From positions 1 through 64,000 of the forward strand of contig VWZX01010492.1 in NCBI GenBank assembly GCA_013399015.1: a DNA stretch of 64,000 nt. Direction: 5' to 3'. The notes beneath the pieces are model-generated. The model did not search any database and was not told the origin of the DNA. It saw only the letters and a program-made list of their open reading frames with translations. Each line of letters begins with the position of its first letter. The stretch's first letter is position 1. Shown piece after piece: positions 25,503 to 36,572 of the stretch. The DNA is from Galbula dea (lineage: Eukaryota > Chordata > Aves > Piciformes > Galbulidae). The position numbers and the translations under genes were made by a program.

Positions 25503-28500
25503 GTAGGTTTAGATTAGATATTTCTTTACTGAAAGAGTGGTTAGATATTGGAACAGGCTGCCCAGGGAGGTGGTGGAGTCACCATCCCTGGAGGTTTTTA
25601 AGAAGAGGATAGATGTGTTTCTTCAGGGGATGATTTAGGGATAAGAGTAGTGTAGGGCTATCGGTTGGACTAGATGATCTTGAGGGTCCTTTCCAACCTT
25701 AATGATTCTGTGATTCTGTGATTCTGTGAAGCCATCAGGAATAGGTCCCAAGAGCTGTGACTAATGAGTTAATGACTGGCACAGGGTAACAATTAGTATG
25801 CTCCATCACTGGACAGATTTTTCTAGCTCCACCCTGAGGGTTCTGGGTTTCCCTAGATTTCTGGCAGAATTTTTCAACATTTAAGATACTTTCCCTCTGA
25901 AGCAAAGATAACTCTTTCTGTTAGTTACTAAATTCTTGGAGACTTAACTGCGAGTGCAGCTCATGACTTCAGAGATGTGAGCATGAAGCGTTCAGGTCAC
26001 TGTCCTTCCTCAACAGGGAGAAGATGGAATCAAAGCAACAGAAGGCAAAGGTTACAGCAGGGGGAGTAGCATGGTATTAGGAAGAGAATAAACCCTCAAG
26101 AGAGTGAAAAGAAAGAGAATAAAGAGAAGTAAGAGAATAAAATTAGAAAATTTCAATCTATGAAACTAAGTTAGTGAGGCCAGGAGCAGGGAAGATTTGA
26201 ATCCCAGCCCAGTTCTGGCAGACATTCACCTCTTGCTTCTGCTGCACTACATCACATAAGAAAAATCTGATTTTCTGAAGCTTCTTAAGTGATCTGACTT
26301 GATTTGGAGATGAATGCTTGAATTTTCCCCAGTGGAACTGAAAATCCTGCTCGGAGTACTCTGCTTCCCTGACAGGCCAAGCAGCTCACGTAGTAGTGTG
26401 ATGCTATAGATACAGTCAGTAAGAAAGAGTGGCAGAAGAAACAGTAATTGCGGGGAGGGGAGGGGAAGGTGTCCTTCTGAATTTCATAGAAATACAAATT
26501 CTTCTTTCACCTTAAATACTATACTACTAGTCCAGGCTTAGTATAGATTTAGGCAGTTAGAAGTTAAATATTGAGATATATACACCTATACACAGAACTA
26601 GCATATTTTTTCTTCCTAGTTGCCATTTCTTCCCTATTGAACAAACCAAGACACACACGAAAACATCACCTCTGATCTGATTTTAAAGTACAGTAAGCCA
26701 CTGGGCAGAATGAAAAGGGCAAGATATGTGTGTCCAAAGTTTTGAAGTCACGTTGCAAGTTTTCTTCATATGAGTGCACACAGTGCAGGGCACAGGAACT
26801 TCTGTCCCGAAGCTTCATCCCTGTATTACTAGTAAGACTGCCCACATGGATGTCTGTCCCTGTGATGCCAGCTTTTATCCACCTTTACAGCTATTTCTAT
26901 ATCTGTCTGTGAAAGTCCTTTGCCTGTGCATACAGGACACAGGTTACCAACCACTGCATTAACACCCACATGTATGCCCAAACTGACCATTGGCTGTGCA
27001 CCCACTGCCCAGGAGAAGGGGGAACCTACAAACCCTTCCATGTGAATAACACCACACTCCTTACCCTACTACCTTTGATATTTTATAAGGTCCAGCCCCA
27101 TCCCATGTAATTTTTCTTCCAGGAGATACAGCTCAGCAGGGACCAATTGCTTTCCCATTAGCTTTTCTACTTTTACAAAACATAAATTAGCACAGACCAC
27201 ATTAACACACAGTTCTGCTAGATCCATTACAAAACCTGGAATTCCTTCCAAGCCAAGCACTAGTGCTTGATTTCAGATTACAGTAAATCAGGACTGGCCC
27301 ATTTTGCCTTTTGACTAATGGGATGTGATACAGGACATGACCTTTGATTGGACATGGTGGTCAGATCTTTCTTTTGACTTTTGCTGCTGCTGACTCTCTG
27401 CAGCATGAGCCAACATTGCTGCTAGCTTCTGCAGAAAATATTCCCCTCTCTGAAGCTGGGCAGCTCAAAAACTGCTGTTCCCTCTGCAAAGAGCTAAGAC
27501 CTTGCAAAAGTATAGGATACCAAATGCTGAAAGGGCACTAAGTATCTCTAAGAGGAAATAAAGCTGATACACAAGACTCAAACCCAACAACATAAACACT
27601 TGATTTTCAACTGTGTCTGATTTCCAACTTCCAGAAGCTCCACACATTCTCCTGGCATCTTTTAACGCTCAAGATCTCTGGAAATAACCACAACTTTTCA
27701 GTTTTCTTCTTTAAGGTCATATTTTGATTGCATTAGTATGGGGCAAGTCCAAAATAGCTCCTTAAAACCACAAGGTCTGTAGGCTGAGGCAGAGGTCATA
27801 GCTAATCCTCAGAGTCCAAGAAGCACCATAACACTAAGCAGACAAGTCTTCACATTCACTACATGTTAAAGTCTTCAAGGAGGCTTTACAGAGACAAGAT
27901 ACCCAGTATTCCAGAGGTAAATCACCTCCTGTTTGTTTCTTGCTGTCTTCAAAGGTATAAGGTACAAATGAGTTATTATCCAGTTGCAGAGCATCACCTA
28001 CCCCTGAGGATCCAGTGCTGTGAAACCAGATGGAAGAAATGGATCCAAAATAAAAGTTAACACTGAAAAGTGTTGGGGGTTCAGTGCAAGAAACAATCTC
28101 TGATTTTCATGGCAGCAAATAATTTACACTTGTTCAGTGTGTGCTATACTTCCAGCCATTAGGGAGCAGGTATCGTTTTTCAGGTGTCCTAAAGGAACTC
28201 CAACACAAGTTATTACCTTTTGTCCTTCCCACTTAAACTCCCAAGCCATTTTAGCTAGATGTATATCCCCCTTCGCTTCCCACTGCTCTTGCTGGCAGTG
28301 CTGCGCAGCCACATTTCAGTGAGGGGTGACACAAGCTCTGCAAATACAGACCTAAATCCCCAGTAACACTATAGGATGTATTTATGACAGCAACAGATCT
28401 GTGCCTGGTCACACCATAGCTGTAAGAGGCAGAGAGATGATACCATCTGGGGTGAAAAACATTCTATTGAGAACATAGCTATTGTAGGTAATTTCTCTCC

Positions 28501-29253
28501 TAAATCTGTTTAAGGGTCTCCTGTTGTCTTGCAAAGCACAAGGTATTTACACAAATGTATTTTAGAGTCGAATCATGAGCCTCTTGTCCTTCATCCCATC
28601 CATTCTTCCCCTCACAGAGCTGTCAGCTCTGTGTTGTTAAAGCACTGCTTGCTTCATTAGAAGCAACAAAAAATTGTTCACCAATAGAACACTGCAAAAA
28701 CCAGCATTTGGTTCAGAGATGGAAGAGCCATACCTGCAGCATCAGCAGCCCTGGCCTGGAGCTACCCTGTTCTGAAGTGTGGATTCCAAAACGCACGTGT
28801 GCACAATGACCCCGGTGCAAAAGGAATTTTGGGCATGTAAACAACTATTTGTCTCCTGCACTCTTGAACACAGACCCATTATCTTATCGTTCATTAGCAG
28901 ACTATTGAATTCACCTAATCAGGAATAGTTTCTGGAAGCTGTTTGGCAAGCAGATATGGAAATTACTAGCTCACAGCTGGGCAAGAAAAAATGGCAAATA
29001 CACACTTTGTGCTTGCTCTCTTCCCCCCTCTGCTCTCCTCCTTGGACACTGTAGATTTATGGCCTCACAGTATTCACAGATGATGTTTTCATAGCCACTA
29101 ATGAGGTCCCAGCAGTTTTTTAACAATAACAGGACATTACTACTCCCAAGATATATTATGTGTTTTCCCCATTTTTCTCCATTTTGCTTGAATACTCACA
29201 AGTTTGCTAGCTTGAAAATCTCCTGGTTTGTTATTATGATGATTGATAGTCCA

Positions 29254-29263
29254 GTCACGTGAC
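29254..29263. promoter_or_regulatory. Palindromic E-box GTCACGTGAC
   Basis: This is a perfect 10-bp palindrome equal to the extended E-box bound by USF, MITF and TFEB family factors (the CLEAR/M-box type). The match is exact, but a single 10-mer in non-coding DNA is weak evidence for function, and no promoter or gene is visible nearby. Confidence 0.35.
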
Positions 29264-32200
29264 AGAAACAACTGCTGAGGTGTAACTATTAAGTCTTTAA
29301 TTTGTATACACTTCTAAAACAATCTTTTAACATGCTGTTCATGCCTTTCTACATAAAAAAAGCAAAAAAAATACTACTCTGGTTGTTTCTGTTTCTACAG
29401 GCATAAAAGCAGCACCAGAGATTGCTTTTCAATGCTGTTGTGCATTCATTTTTCCTCCCTGCAAGAATCTGGCTTCAACACATCATAGCTGGCAGTGATA
29501 CACAAGATCAGCTGAAAATATTTACTGGCAACAGTTAAAATTCATTTGTTTGGAGACCTACGGTCTTTCTGTGCTTATTCAGCAAAACCAGCTCATTCAG
29601 ATTCCTGATTCAGGAAAGCATTTAAACATTTGCTTTGTTTTACACAGGTGTTTAAGTTGCATGGACTTCAGATGAGTGAGTGTGAGGGCTTGCTTTTCTC
29701 TTGAATTTGAGCTTTCATGCACAACTTTTACAAACATCTTTCATACATAAGTCTTCTAAAATAAAAAATTCAGTTTAATGTAAGAGAGTTGTAGCACACT
29801 GCTTTCTGAAGACAGCTGCTTTCTTTGCCTATGATTTCAAACCTTTGCTCCAAAGTATGAACCTAAGGAGTCTTCTGCTACTAGACACTTGCAACAAGCA
29901 CCTGTAACAAACACTGTTCATAACACCTGCTGATATCAACAGGAGCTTGGCCAACAGGGTTCATGAGTCCAGAATCCCTCCCTCCCATTGCTCCTTTAGG
30001 TTTTATTGTTTATGAATGCAGCCTGGCCATTCACTCTTTGCTTTTTGGGGGGTTTTTGTTTAAGTACTTTTCTTTAGGCTACATTCATCATCTCGTGTCT
30101 TCCCTGTGCAGCTGATCTGGCAGGGAAGCAGCAGGCACAAAGGATGAAAGAGGTTGTGGCATAGAGGAGAAATTCCCATAACTTGGGAAGTAAAAATGTT
30201 AATGGGTCAAAATTCTGTCCCTTGTAATGTCAACTGCATTTTGCCAGGAAGTTTTGTTAATTCAAAGTACACTGTGCTACACTTTTGTTCCCAAGAGACA
30301 CAGGGATGAGGGGCTGTACCTTCTGTTAGCAAAACTTGAGCCCAAGAGTGTAAGGAGGCCCTCATGGCTAGGCATTTTCTTCTGTTGAAGTTGGGTTTGA
30401 TGACAGTTAATTAGATTTTAATGCTGTCATCTGTAAGCATGGACTCTTCAGTCCTGTCCTCTTTTTTAATCAGTTGCCAGATTCAGCCACCACACTCTTC
30501 CAATTTTACCCCACCTCAAACTCCTGTGATGCACATTTTAATGGAAAAGTGTCCCTTTGCAAACCAAAGAGGCTCTGCCAAGGAACCTAGCATTTCATCA
30601 GCAGATATATTTGCAGCTGATATCAGCAACTTGCTCCTGACACCGTCCCAGCACACTCTGCTAGCTACAGTTCACCATTTAAGCTGTAATGTTTTCCTTG
30701 AAAGTTACTTGCAGGAGTCTTATCCCAAGTCCCTAATATCTCCTCCTCTCTTTGAACTGCTCAGGCCACCTCCAGCCACTGAAAAATAGCCAGCCCTTTA
30801 GAGCAGATCACTGGAAAGAGTGGGAAAGTAGCAAGAAAATATTAGCCGTGGGTTGTTACTGCCGTGTGCCCAGTGAACACATACAGCCCTGACACAGCTT
30901 GCCCTTCAGGTTAGTCCTTTTTTGTCCTCTCAGGCAAATTAAATCTCTTCAGGATGTTTGTTGACCTTCATTAATAACATTAGGTGCCTATAATAAAATT
31001 TCTGCTCTTATTCAGCATCTCTGCTGCCAGACAACCTGGTGTTATAGGAAGCATCCTAAAAGAAACTACGTTTTTTCATCTCTGAACCATGCGTTCATCT
31101 AAGCGGAACCTTACTCTGCTGAAAACGAGGAAATCCATCTTGATTTCAGAGCTACAAGACAGGCAAAGCACACAGTCTTACACTCAAAGATCCTTCAAGC
31201 TATGTTTTTCCTATTACAGAGTCAATCTGTCTCCAAAGCTTTCGTTTTTGTTTTAACTGGAACAGAGAAGAAAGATTAGTAAGATTAAAATAGAAGAATA
31301 ATTTTCTCAGTTCATTTACATCCTCTGTTTAGTTTTCTGTAACGATGGAGAACACGGCAGTTAACTTGTTCTTACCAACACAGGAGTACTCAGTACAATA
31401 AAGTATTACCCAAGGTAAAATCTTTCATTTCAGCCACTCAATTATTTTCTAGTTATGTCCAGTTTAAAAGAAAAGGCCAGAATGACTTGGCTCAGTTGGA
31501 AGTCCTGAACGTGAATTGGCAGTTCACAGTTCTGAACAACCTCTCCCCTCCCACACACCAATTTAGGAAGATAGGGATAATATGATAAATATATCCACTG
31601 ATCATTTGAAATTCCAGATAATTTACTACTGGTAGACCTCTGTTTGGGGACTTTCTTTCCCCAGCTGATACAATATGTGCTGTTCCCTAAAATCACAGTC
31701 AGCCTCTTATAGAGCCGCTGAAAGCTTTATGTGCTTCGCGAACACGCCACACCTAAACGCAGTAGGACATTGTTTCCTCCCCCTAAGAGAAACTGCAGAA
31801 AGTTACAAATAGCAGTTCAGTTGCTGAATGGATTTCTAATGGATTAGCAAAGTTAACAAATGTCTCTTATTCCTGGGTCCTTCTGATGTAATGTAATTCT
31901 TTCAAAAGCTCACTAGATGTTCCAGTTTAATGACCCTTCCTCTTTTCAGGGAACCAATATTACACATTCTGTTGCTCAGTCCTTCACACCAACCTTCCAA
32001 AAAATAGCTGGAGAGAGGACACCTTTTGTCCTAACTGGATTAGAAAGGCTCAGTTCTAGCTTTACTTTCTGATGAGAGCAATCGTGACAGCTGTGGAACA
32101 GGTTTAAGCAATCTGCAGTAGGTGGAGAAGGTGCCAGGCTGCCTTACCAGTGCAAGCCCCAAACCTATCAGGGACCACAGCTTCTCTCACAGTGGCATCA

Positions 32201-33950
32201 GTTCATCACCACCACCATACATGTTTCTGGAAACTGTCACTGGTGCCTGTATCACACCCAGCCACAACCATCCTAACATGGAGCACAAGGAGCAAGGAGG
32301 GAACACCTTTTGTCTTCCCCCCCACCCTTTAAACTTGACCTCCTTCCATCAGAGTGACCGCTTCAAGCTGCTGCTTCTGGTTGGAAGGGTGGGGTGAATG
32401 ATTTCCTCTTCCTCCTCCCTTCCCATCCCTTCCCTTTTCCCAGCTCTGCTGCACAGATCACTTGGCTGGGAGAAGCAGAAGGGAAGGGTGTTTCTAATGC
32501 CAAGAGCTGGAAAAGGATAGCTGGTGAGGATATTTTGCATGATTCCTGTTTCAGGCAGGAATACATGGAGAAACAAAGTGCAAGGCAGGAAAGAAAACAA
32601 CAAAAAAATCTCCAAGCCCTAGTGAGATGCCAAAGCCACAAACAAATCCACCAAAACAGCAAAGACATCCAGGTACCCACAAAAAACTAAGCAGCAGCAA
32701 GGCTTGTCCCTCCCATCAGCTGCCCCCAAATGAAATCTAGGGCCTGTTTGCTAGTTTAGGAGCTGCCAAATCTGCCAGGCTGCCCTTACCACGTTTCAAA
32801 CCAGTCAGAACCATTTCTCTCATAGCCCACAGTCCAAAAGAGGTCAGAGCTGCGTGGTAAGAGCTGAGGTCCACACTGGGCAATGTGGAGCATTTTGAGG
32901 CAAAGGCTAATAAGAGCACCCTCATTTTTTCAGCACATATAAATGAAGCTGAAGGGACTCAAGGCTTTTGCTGGTGGTTTGAATGCTGCACGATAGTAGA
33001 GAAGCTGGCTGAATCTCACCTTCACCATTCCTGAGCAGCTGAGGTGATGACTTCCCTACATAGCCAAAACCAGTTTTGTCTTAGACCTAAATCACTGCTC
33101 TCCACTTTTTTTCATCTCGGTCTCTTCCAGTCTGATGCAATCATGGCAAAACTTACTGAGTGCATCAGCCAAAAGCAGGGCGTTTTGTGCCTCCTGGATC
33201 AAAACCACCGTGCAATCGAACCGCACTGCCCATCCACTTCCAGGAACCCCCCCAAGTCCTACGCGCTGCGGGGGCTGACGTGATCACATCGGACATGAGA
33301 AACAAGGAGTGACTACCAGAGGCTATTCTGCTAATTCCAGATTGCTCACATGGAGCCACTGTCCCTTTGGATGCCTTCTGGGAAGGTTAACAAGCGTCAG
33401 AAATGTGGTCCTTGTCCCTGTGTCCTGCTTCCAGAAGCTGGTGGAGGCTCCTGCCGAGGGGAAATCTGCTCCCACAGCAGAGCCAGCACAGCACTGCTCT
33501 CTTTCAGAGCACGATGGAAAATATACTTCTTTGTTCAGCATTTTTACTAAGTGTAAAAGTGTAAAAACCCTTGATGGTTTGCCATCTGGGTAGAAACTGC
33601 TCCCTGGTTCAGGGCAAGAGAGGTAAAACCCACAGCATGCAGGTGCAGTCTTCTCTGCTTTAAGTCTTGATGTGGAAAACATTCAGTCTCTCAAGTGATT
33701 GCTGCCATATTTACATGTAACAACAGTAAATAACAAGCACCACCACTAAGATATGTTCTGAAGCCAAAGCAAGTCGACAGCTCTGTGGAAGAGGAGGCTG
33801 AAAAGGCATCCTGTTAGGTGCAAAGAGACTTTGGAAATGTGCATCTCCAGCAGGAAGAAGAAAAAAAAAAAAAGCAGAATAAAAGCATGTGTGTTTGTTT
33901 GCAGAGACTGGGCGGGGGGCAGGACAGCGAGGTGGTGTGGGAGACCTCGT

Positions 33951-33974
33951 GGGGAGGAGGGCAAGGGAAACGGG
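33951..33974 (+). other. G-quadruplex candidate (plus strand)
   Basis: Four G runs (GGGG, GGG, GGG, GGG) are separated by loops of 4, 3 and 4 bases (AGGA, CAA, AAAC). This meets the usual G3+N1-7 rule. It lies in a locally G-rich stretch, 33908-33979. Confidence 0.7.
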
Positions 33975-34278
33975 AGGATGTCGAAAAGAGCAAAGGACTT
34001 TTGTGAGCCTTTTGGCAGATACTGGAGCAGGTGGAATGCAGTGTTTACACAGTTCATATTTCAATATACTAAGAAAACATGGGGAGTCAGGCTCTAAGCT
34101 GTTATTAAGCTCCCCTCCCCTCCTGCCCCAACCACTTCTTTAAAATCCGCCTTCAGATCTCGGGTGAAACTTCTCTGCTGGGCTGATGGCGCTGGGGCAG
34201 CGACCATGCCACCAGCTGAGAAAACAAATTTGAGAAAGAGAGTGTGTGCTCAGGTTAACAAGCCTTGGGCAAGCAAGT

Positions 34279-34295
34279 CCCCCACCCCCCCACCC
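34279..34295 (-). other. G-quadruplex candidate with one-base loops (minus strand)
   Basis: The minus strand reads GGGTGGGGGGGTGGGGG, which splits as four G3 tracts with single-base loops T, G and T. Such loops are known to give very stable parallel quadruplexes. The plus-strand C runs could form an i-motif. Confidence 0.8.
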
Positions 34296-34924
34296 TTGCC
34301 TGTTCTCACCTCCTATTCCCCAAAGCCCCTGGAAATAGTGTGCTTTGGTAGGAGAAGCTGTTAGGCATCAGATGGCGGGGACTGGCTTCAGAGCAGCCAG
34401 CTCTGAAGGGAGGAGAGGGAAGATTTACAGTGTTCCAGCTTTGACTTTTTGCGTAATGAAAACCAGAGGTCTAATAAAATACAGCAGCATTGACACTGCA
34501 ATGAGGGGAAAGAAGGAAAACAAACTTCTAGGATAAAATAAACATTGTGTACTCAAGTAAGGACTCTATTTCCATCTACAGATATGAACATAAACACACT
34601 CTCCTTTTTACTAATTCAAAGAAAGAAGATTAAATCCAGGTAAACTGAACACAAGAGAGGTAGAAACATTTTCATTAAATCAGTCCTTAGCAAACTAGCC
34701 CAGAAAGGAATGTTGGCCAGAGAAATGCATGGGCGGCCCAAAGGTGCTTTCATGCCTATTTGTCACTCATCCATGTTGTGATCCTGATTATTCAGAAAGG
34801 AAACAAAATTATAGTTTTGAAAAGTTCTTGATTCATTCAGAATGATATTGGCAGGGAGGTTATTGAATTTGTACTTCTATTACCTTTTAGGGAGAGCTTT
34901 CTTTTTTGCAGGGCTGGGGCAGAA

Positions 34925-35150
34925 GAGAACCTTGAACCTGAGTCTGTGATCAAAGAATAGTTCTTTACCTAGATATTTTTAAGTCACGGTGTTGACTCTT
35001 TTTTTTGGTGTGATCTTAAGGTTGACCTAGGCAAAACACTCAGAAAGGTTCCACACTTTCTGAAACCATGTATTTCCAGCAGATGTGAGTTGAGGAACCC
35101 AGTGAGGATGGTGTCCAAATCAGTCTCGGTAGGCTGGTTCACATCCTGCA
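34925..35150 (-). repeat. Inverted-repeat arm A (unclassified repeat)
   Basis: Read on the minus strand, this sequence matches arm B (38290-38545, plus) at about 95% identity over its ~195-bp core, from GATTTGGACA to GGTTCAA. Shared blocks include CCTCACTGGGTTCCTCAACT, TTCAGAAAGTGTGGAACC, TTTTGCCTAGGTCAACCTTA and CTATTCTTTGATCACAG. Similarity falls off quickly beyond both ends. I do not recognise the family: no LTR ends, CR1 motif or poly-A boundary explains it. The short frame across it encodes nothing familiar. Confidence 0.85.
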
Positions 35151-35344
35151 GGCTGAGAACTACCTTGTACAATAATTTCTATCACTGGTATACATAGTGC
35201 CTCTTATCTTTAAAGCAGTGGGGAAACATCATGATCAGAATCTAACAGCCAGGTAAAGCAGCTGGCAGCACTGAGCAGCACACAGAGCAGCTTGCATCCT
35301 TCGGAGCTCCATCTGCTGCATTCGCGCTACGTGCAAATTTGTGG

Positions 35345-35450
35345 TTCCACTCTCAGTCTGTGATCCTGGGAAAATCATTTGGCTTCTCCAGTTACTCATC
35401 CATAAAACAGATAGCTTTATTTGAGGTAGGAAGCTCAGGAAGAATTTCTA
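35345..35450 (+). mobile_element. MIR-type SINE relic (CORE region)
   Basis: The segment CTGTGATCCTGGGAAAATCA, TTTGGCTTCTCCAGTTACTC, then CATCCATAAAACAGATAGC and TTTGAGGTAGGA follows the MIR core order. In MIR this reads 'TGTGACCTTGGGCAAGTCAC', 'TTAACCTCTCTGTGCCTCAG', 'CTCATCTGTAAAATGG' and then 'CTACCTCA'. It is on the plus strand. This is one of the two clearest old SINE matches in the window. Both ends fade into unique sequence, and the tRNA-like head is not visible. Confidence 0.65.
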
Positions 35451-36406
35451 CTTGTAATTTTAACAGGAAAAGCAGTATAAAGAGAGAACAATTGCCTGAA
35501 CAGCAGTAGCTGCAAGTCATACTTGCAAATCACAGAAGGCTTTCTTTGAAAAGCATTTCTTAATTCTGTTCTCTTTACTTGGGTTTTGGAACAACACATC
35601 CTTTGACCACAGCCATATTATTAGTGATACATTCACTAATAAAGTCAGTGTCCTGATGACAATGAAATACAGCACTGGAAATTCAATAGCTGTATCCTGC
35701 AGCCTGCTGAAGGACCGTGAGCAGACAGGCTGGCTGGCTTGCTGAGCTGCCGCTCTTAGGTCACATTTGGCTGATGCTGGCTCAGCAGAAGAGGACTAGT
35801 GTAGATTTTGGATGTCCTAAGATAAGGTCCCAGATCTGGGAGCAGGGCTTGCCCCCCGTGGCTTTACCACGGCTTCTCAACTCCCGGGCAGCACGTTGCA
35901 GCTGTACCGCGCTCTGCCTAATTCAGAACATACTTTGGAAAAGCAGAGAGCACTTAATGGACAGACTCTGAACTCCTCTGGCCAAAACCCAGATTCCTCT
36001 GATTCTCTCTCTCCTTCCTCCTTTTCTTGCCTCCAGGAATTTAATACAGAGTATCACTGTGGACAAAGGGCAGTAAAACTGTCAGGGGGGATACAGTCAC
36101 AAAGTCAATATCCAAACCCACATTATTAGGCATTGTTCTCCCTTCACCACCTGGAGAGCTAACTGAGCTGAGCCCTCGCTGTCCTGAACCCTGTCCCTCA
36201 TTGCCACCCCAGCAAGGACAAAACCAGGAGTCCCTACCTTTGAGCTCCAAGGAGCTCTGAAAGCAACAGAACAAGCAGATCCCAGTCCCTTCACGCTACC
36301 ATCTCAAATCCAACAGCACCCTCCACTGCCTGCTCGGGGCAGGGAGAAGCCTGCCCTGGTAATTCCCTCTGACAAGATGATAAAGCCCAGCCAGCAGAGA
36401 TCATTC

Positions 36407-36572
36407 TAATTACGACAGATTATCCAGCTGTTTGAAGAGCACAAATTAATACAGATGATGGTAAGTACGTGATTGGAATGCAGCCATTCCTTTGAAAAAG
36501 TTATAAAAGGGAATGACACTTCAAAAAAATGCAGCCTACTTTGGAGCAAAATTAAAGATGAAATTGTAATTA
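36407..36572. promoter_or_regulatory. Candidate enhancer-like motif cluster
   Basis: There are two TAATTA homeodomain-type cores (36407-36412 and 36567-36572), an AATTAAT at about 36444-36450, and an inverted pair of TEAD/M-CAT sites, GGAATG at 36475-36480 and CATTCC at 36485-36490, four bases apart. The block is AT-rich and free of repeats. Motif density alone does not prove an enhancer. Confidence 0.25.

Larger units (their letters stand above)
24820..25729 (+). mobile_element. CR1 LINE, 5'-truncated and internally shortened
   Basis: This plus-strand CR1 copy holds the RT domain and the 3' end of the element. It begins near codons equivalent to TNLISFYD, before the LDFSKAFD motif, and runs in one frame to the N at 25502. 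After the N comes the distal ORF2 end (AGGTTTAGATTAGATAT..., the RFRLDI position), the 3' untranslated region (GTTGGACTAGATGATCTTGA) and the tail of three ATTCTGTG octamers ending at 25728. About 110 codons that lie between these parts in the CR1 consensus, as I remember it, are absent. The tail octamer differs from the ATTCTATG type of the two minus-strand CR1 copies at 8.7 and 17.6 kb. Confidence 0.95.
25730..34924. other. Non-coding stretch with a G-rich patch at its end
   Basis: No gene or mobile element is recognised in the first 7 kb. A palindromic E-box lies at 29254-29263. At 33083-33280 there is an exon-like segment (see findings) with no recognisable product. From 33.86 kb the sequence becomes purine- and G-run rich: A13 at 33861-33873 and two G-quadruplex candidates at 33951-33974 and 34279-34295, listed separately. 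Confidence 0.55.
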
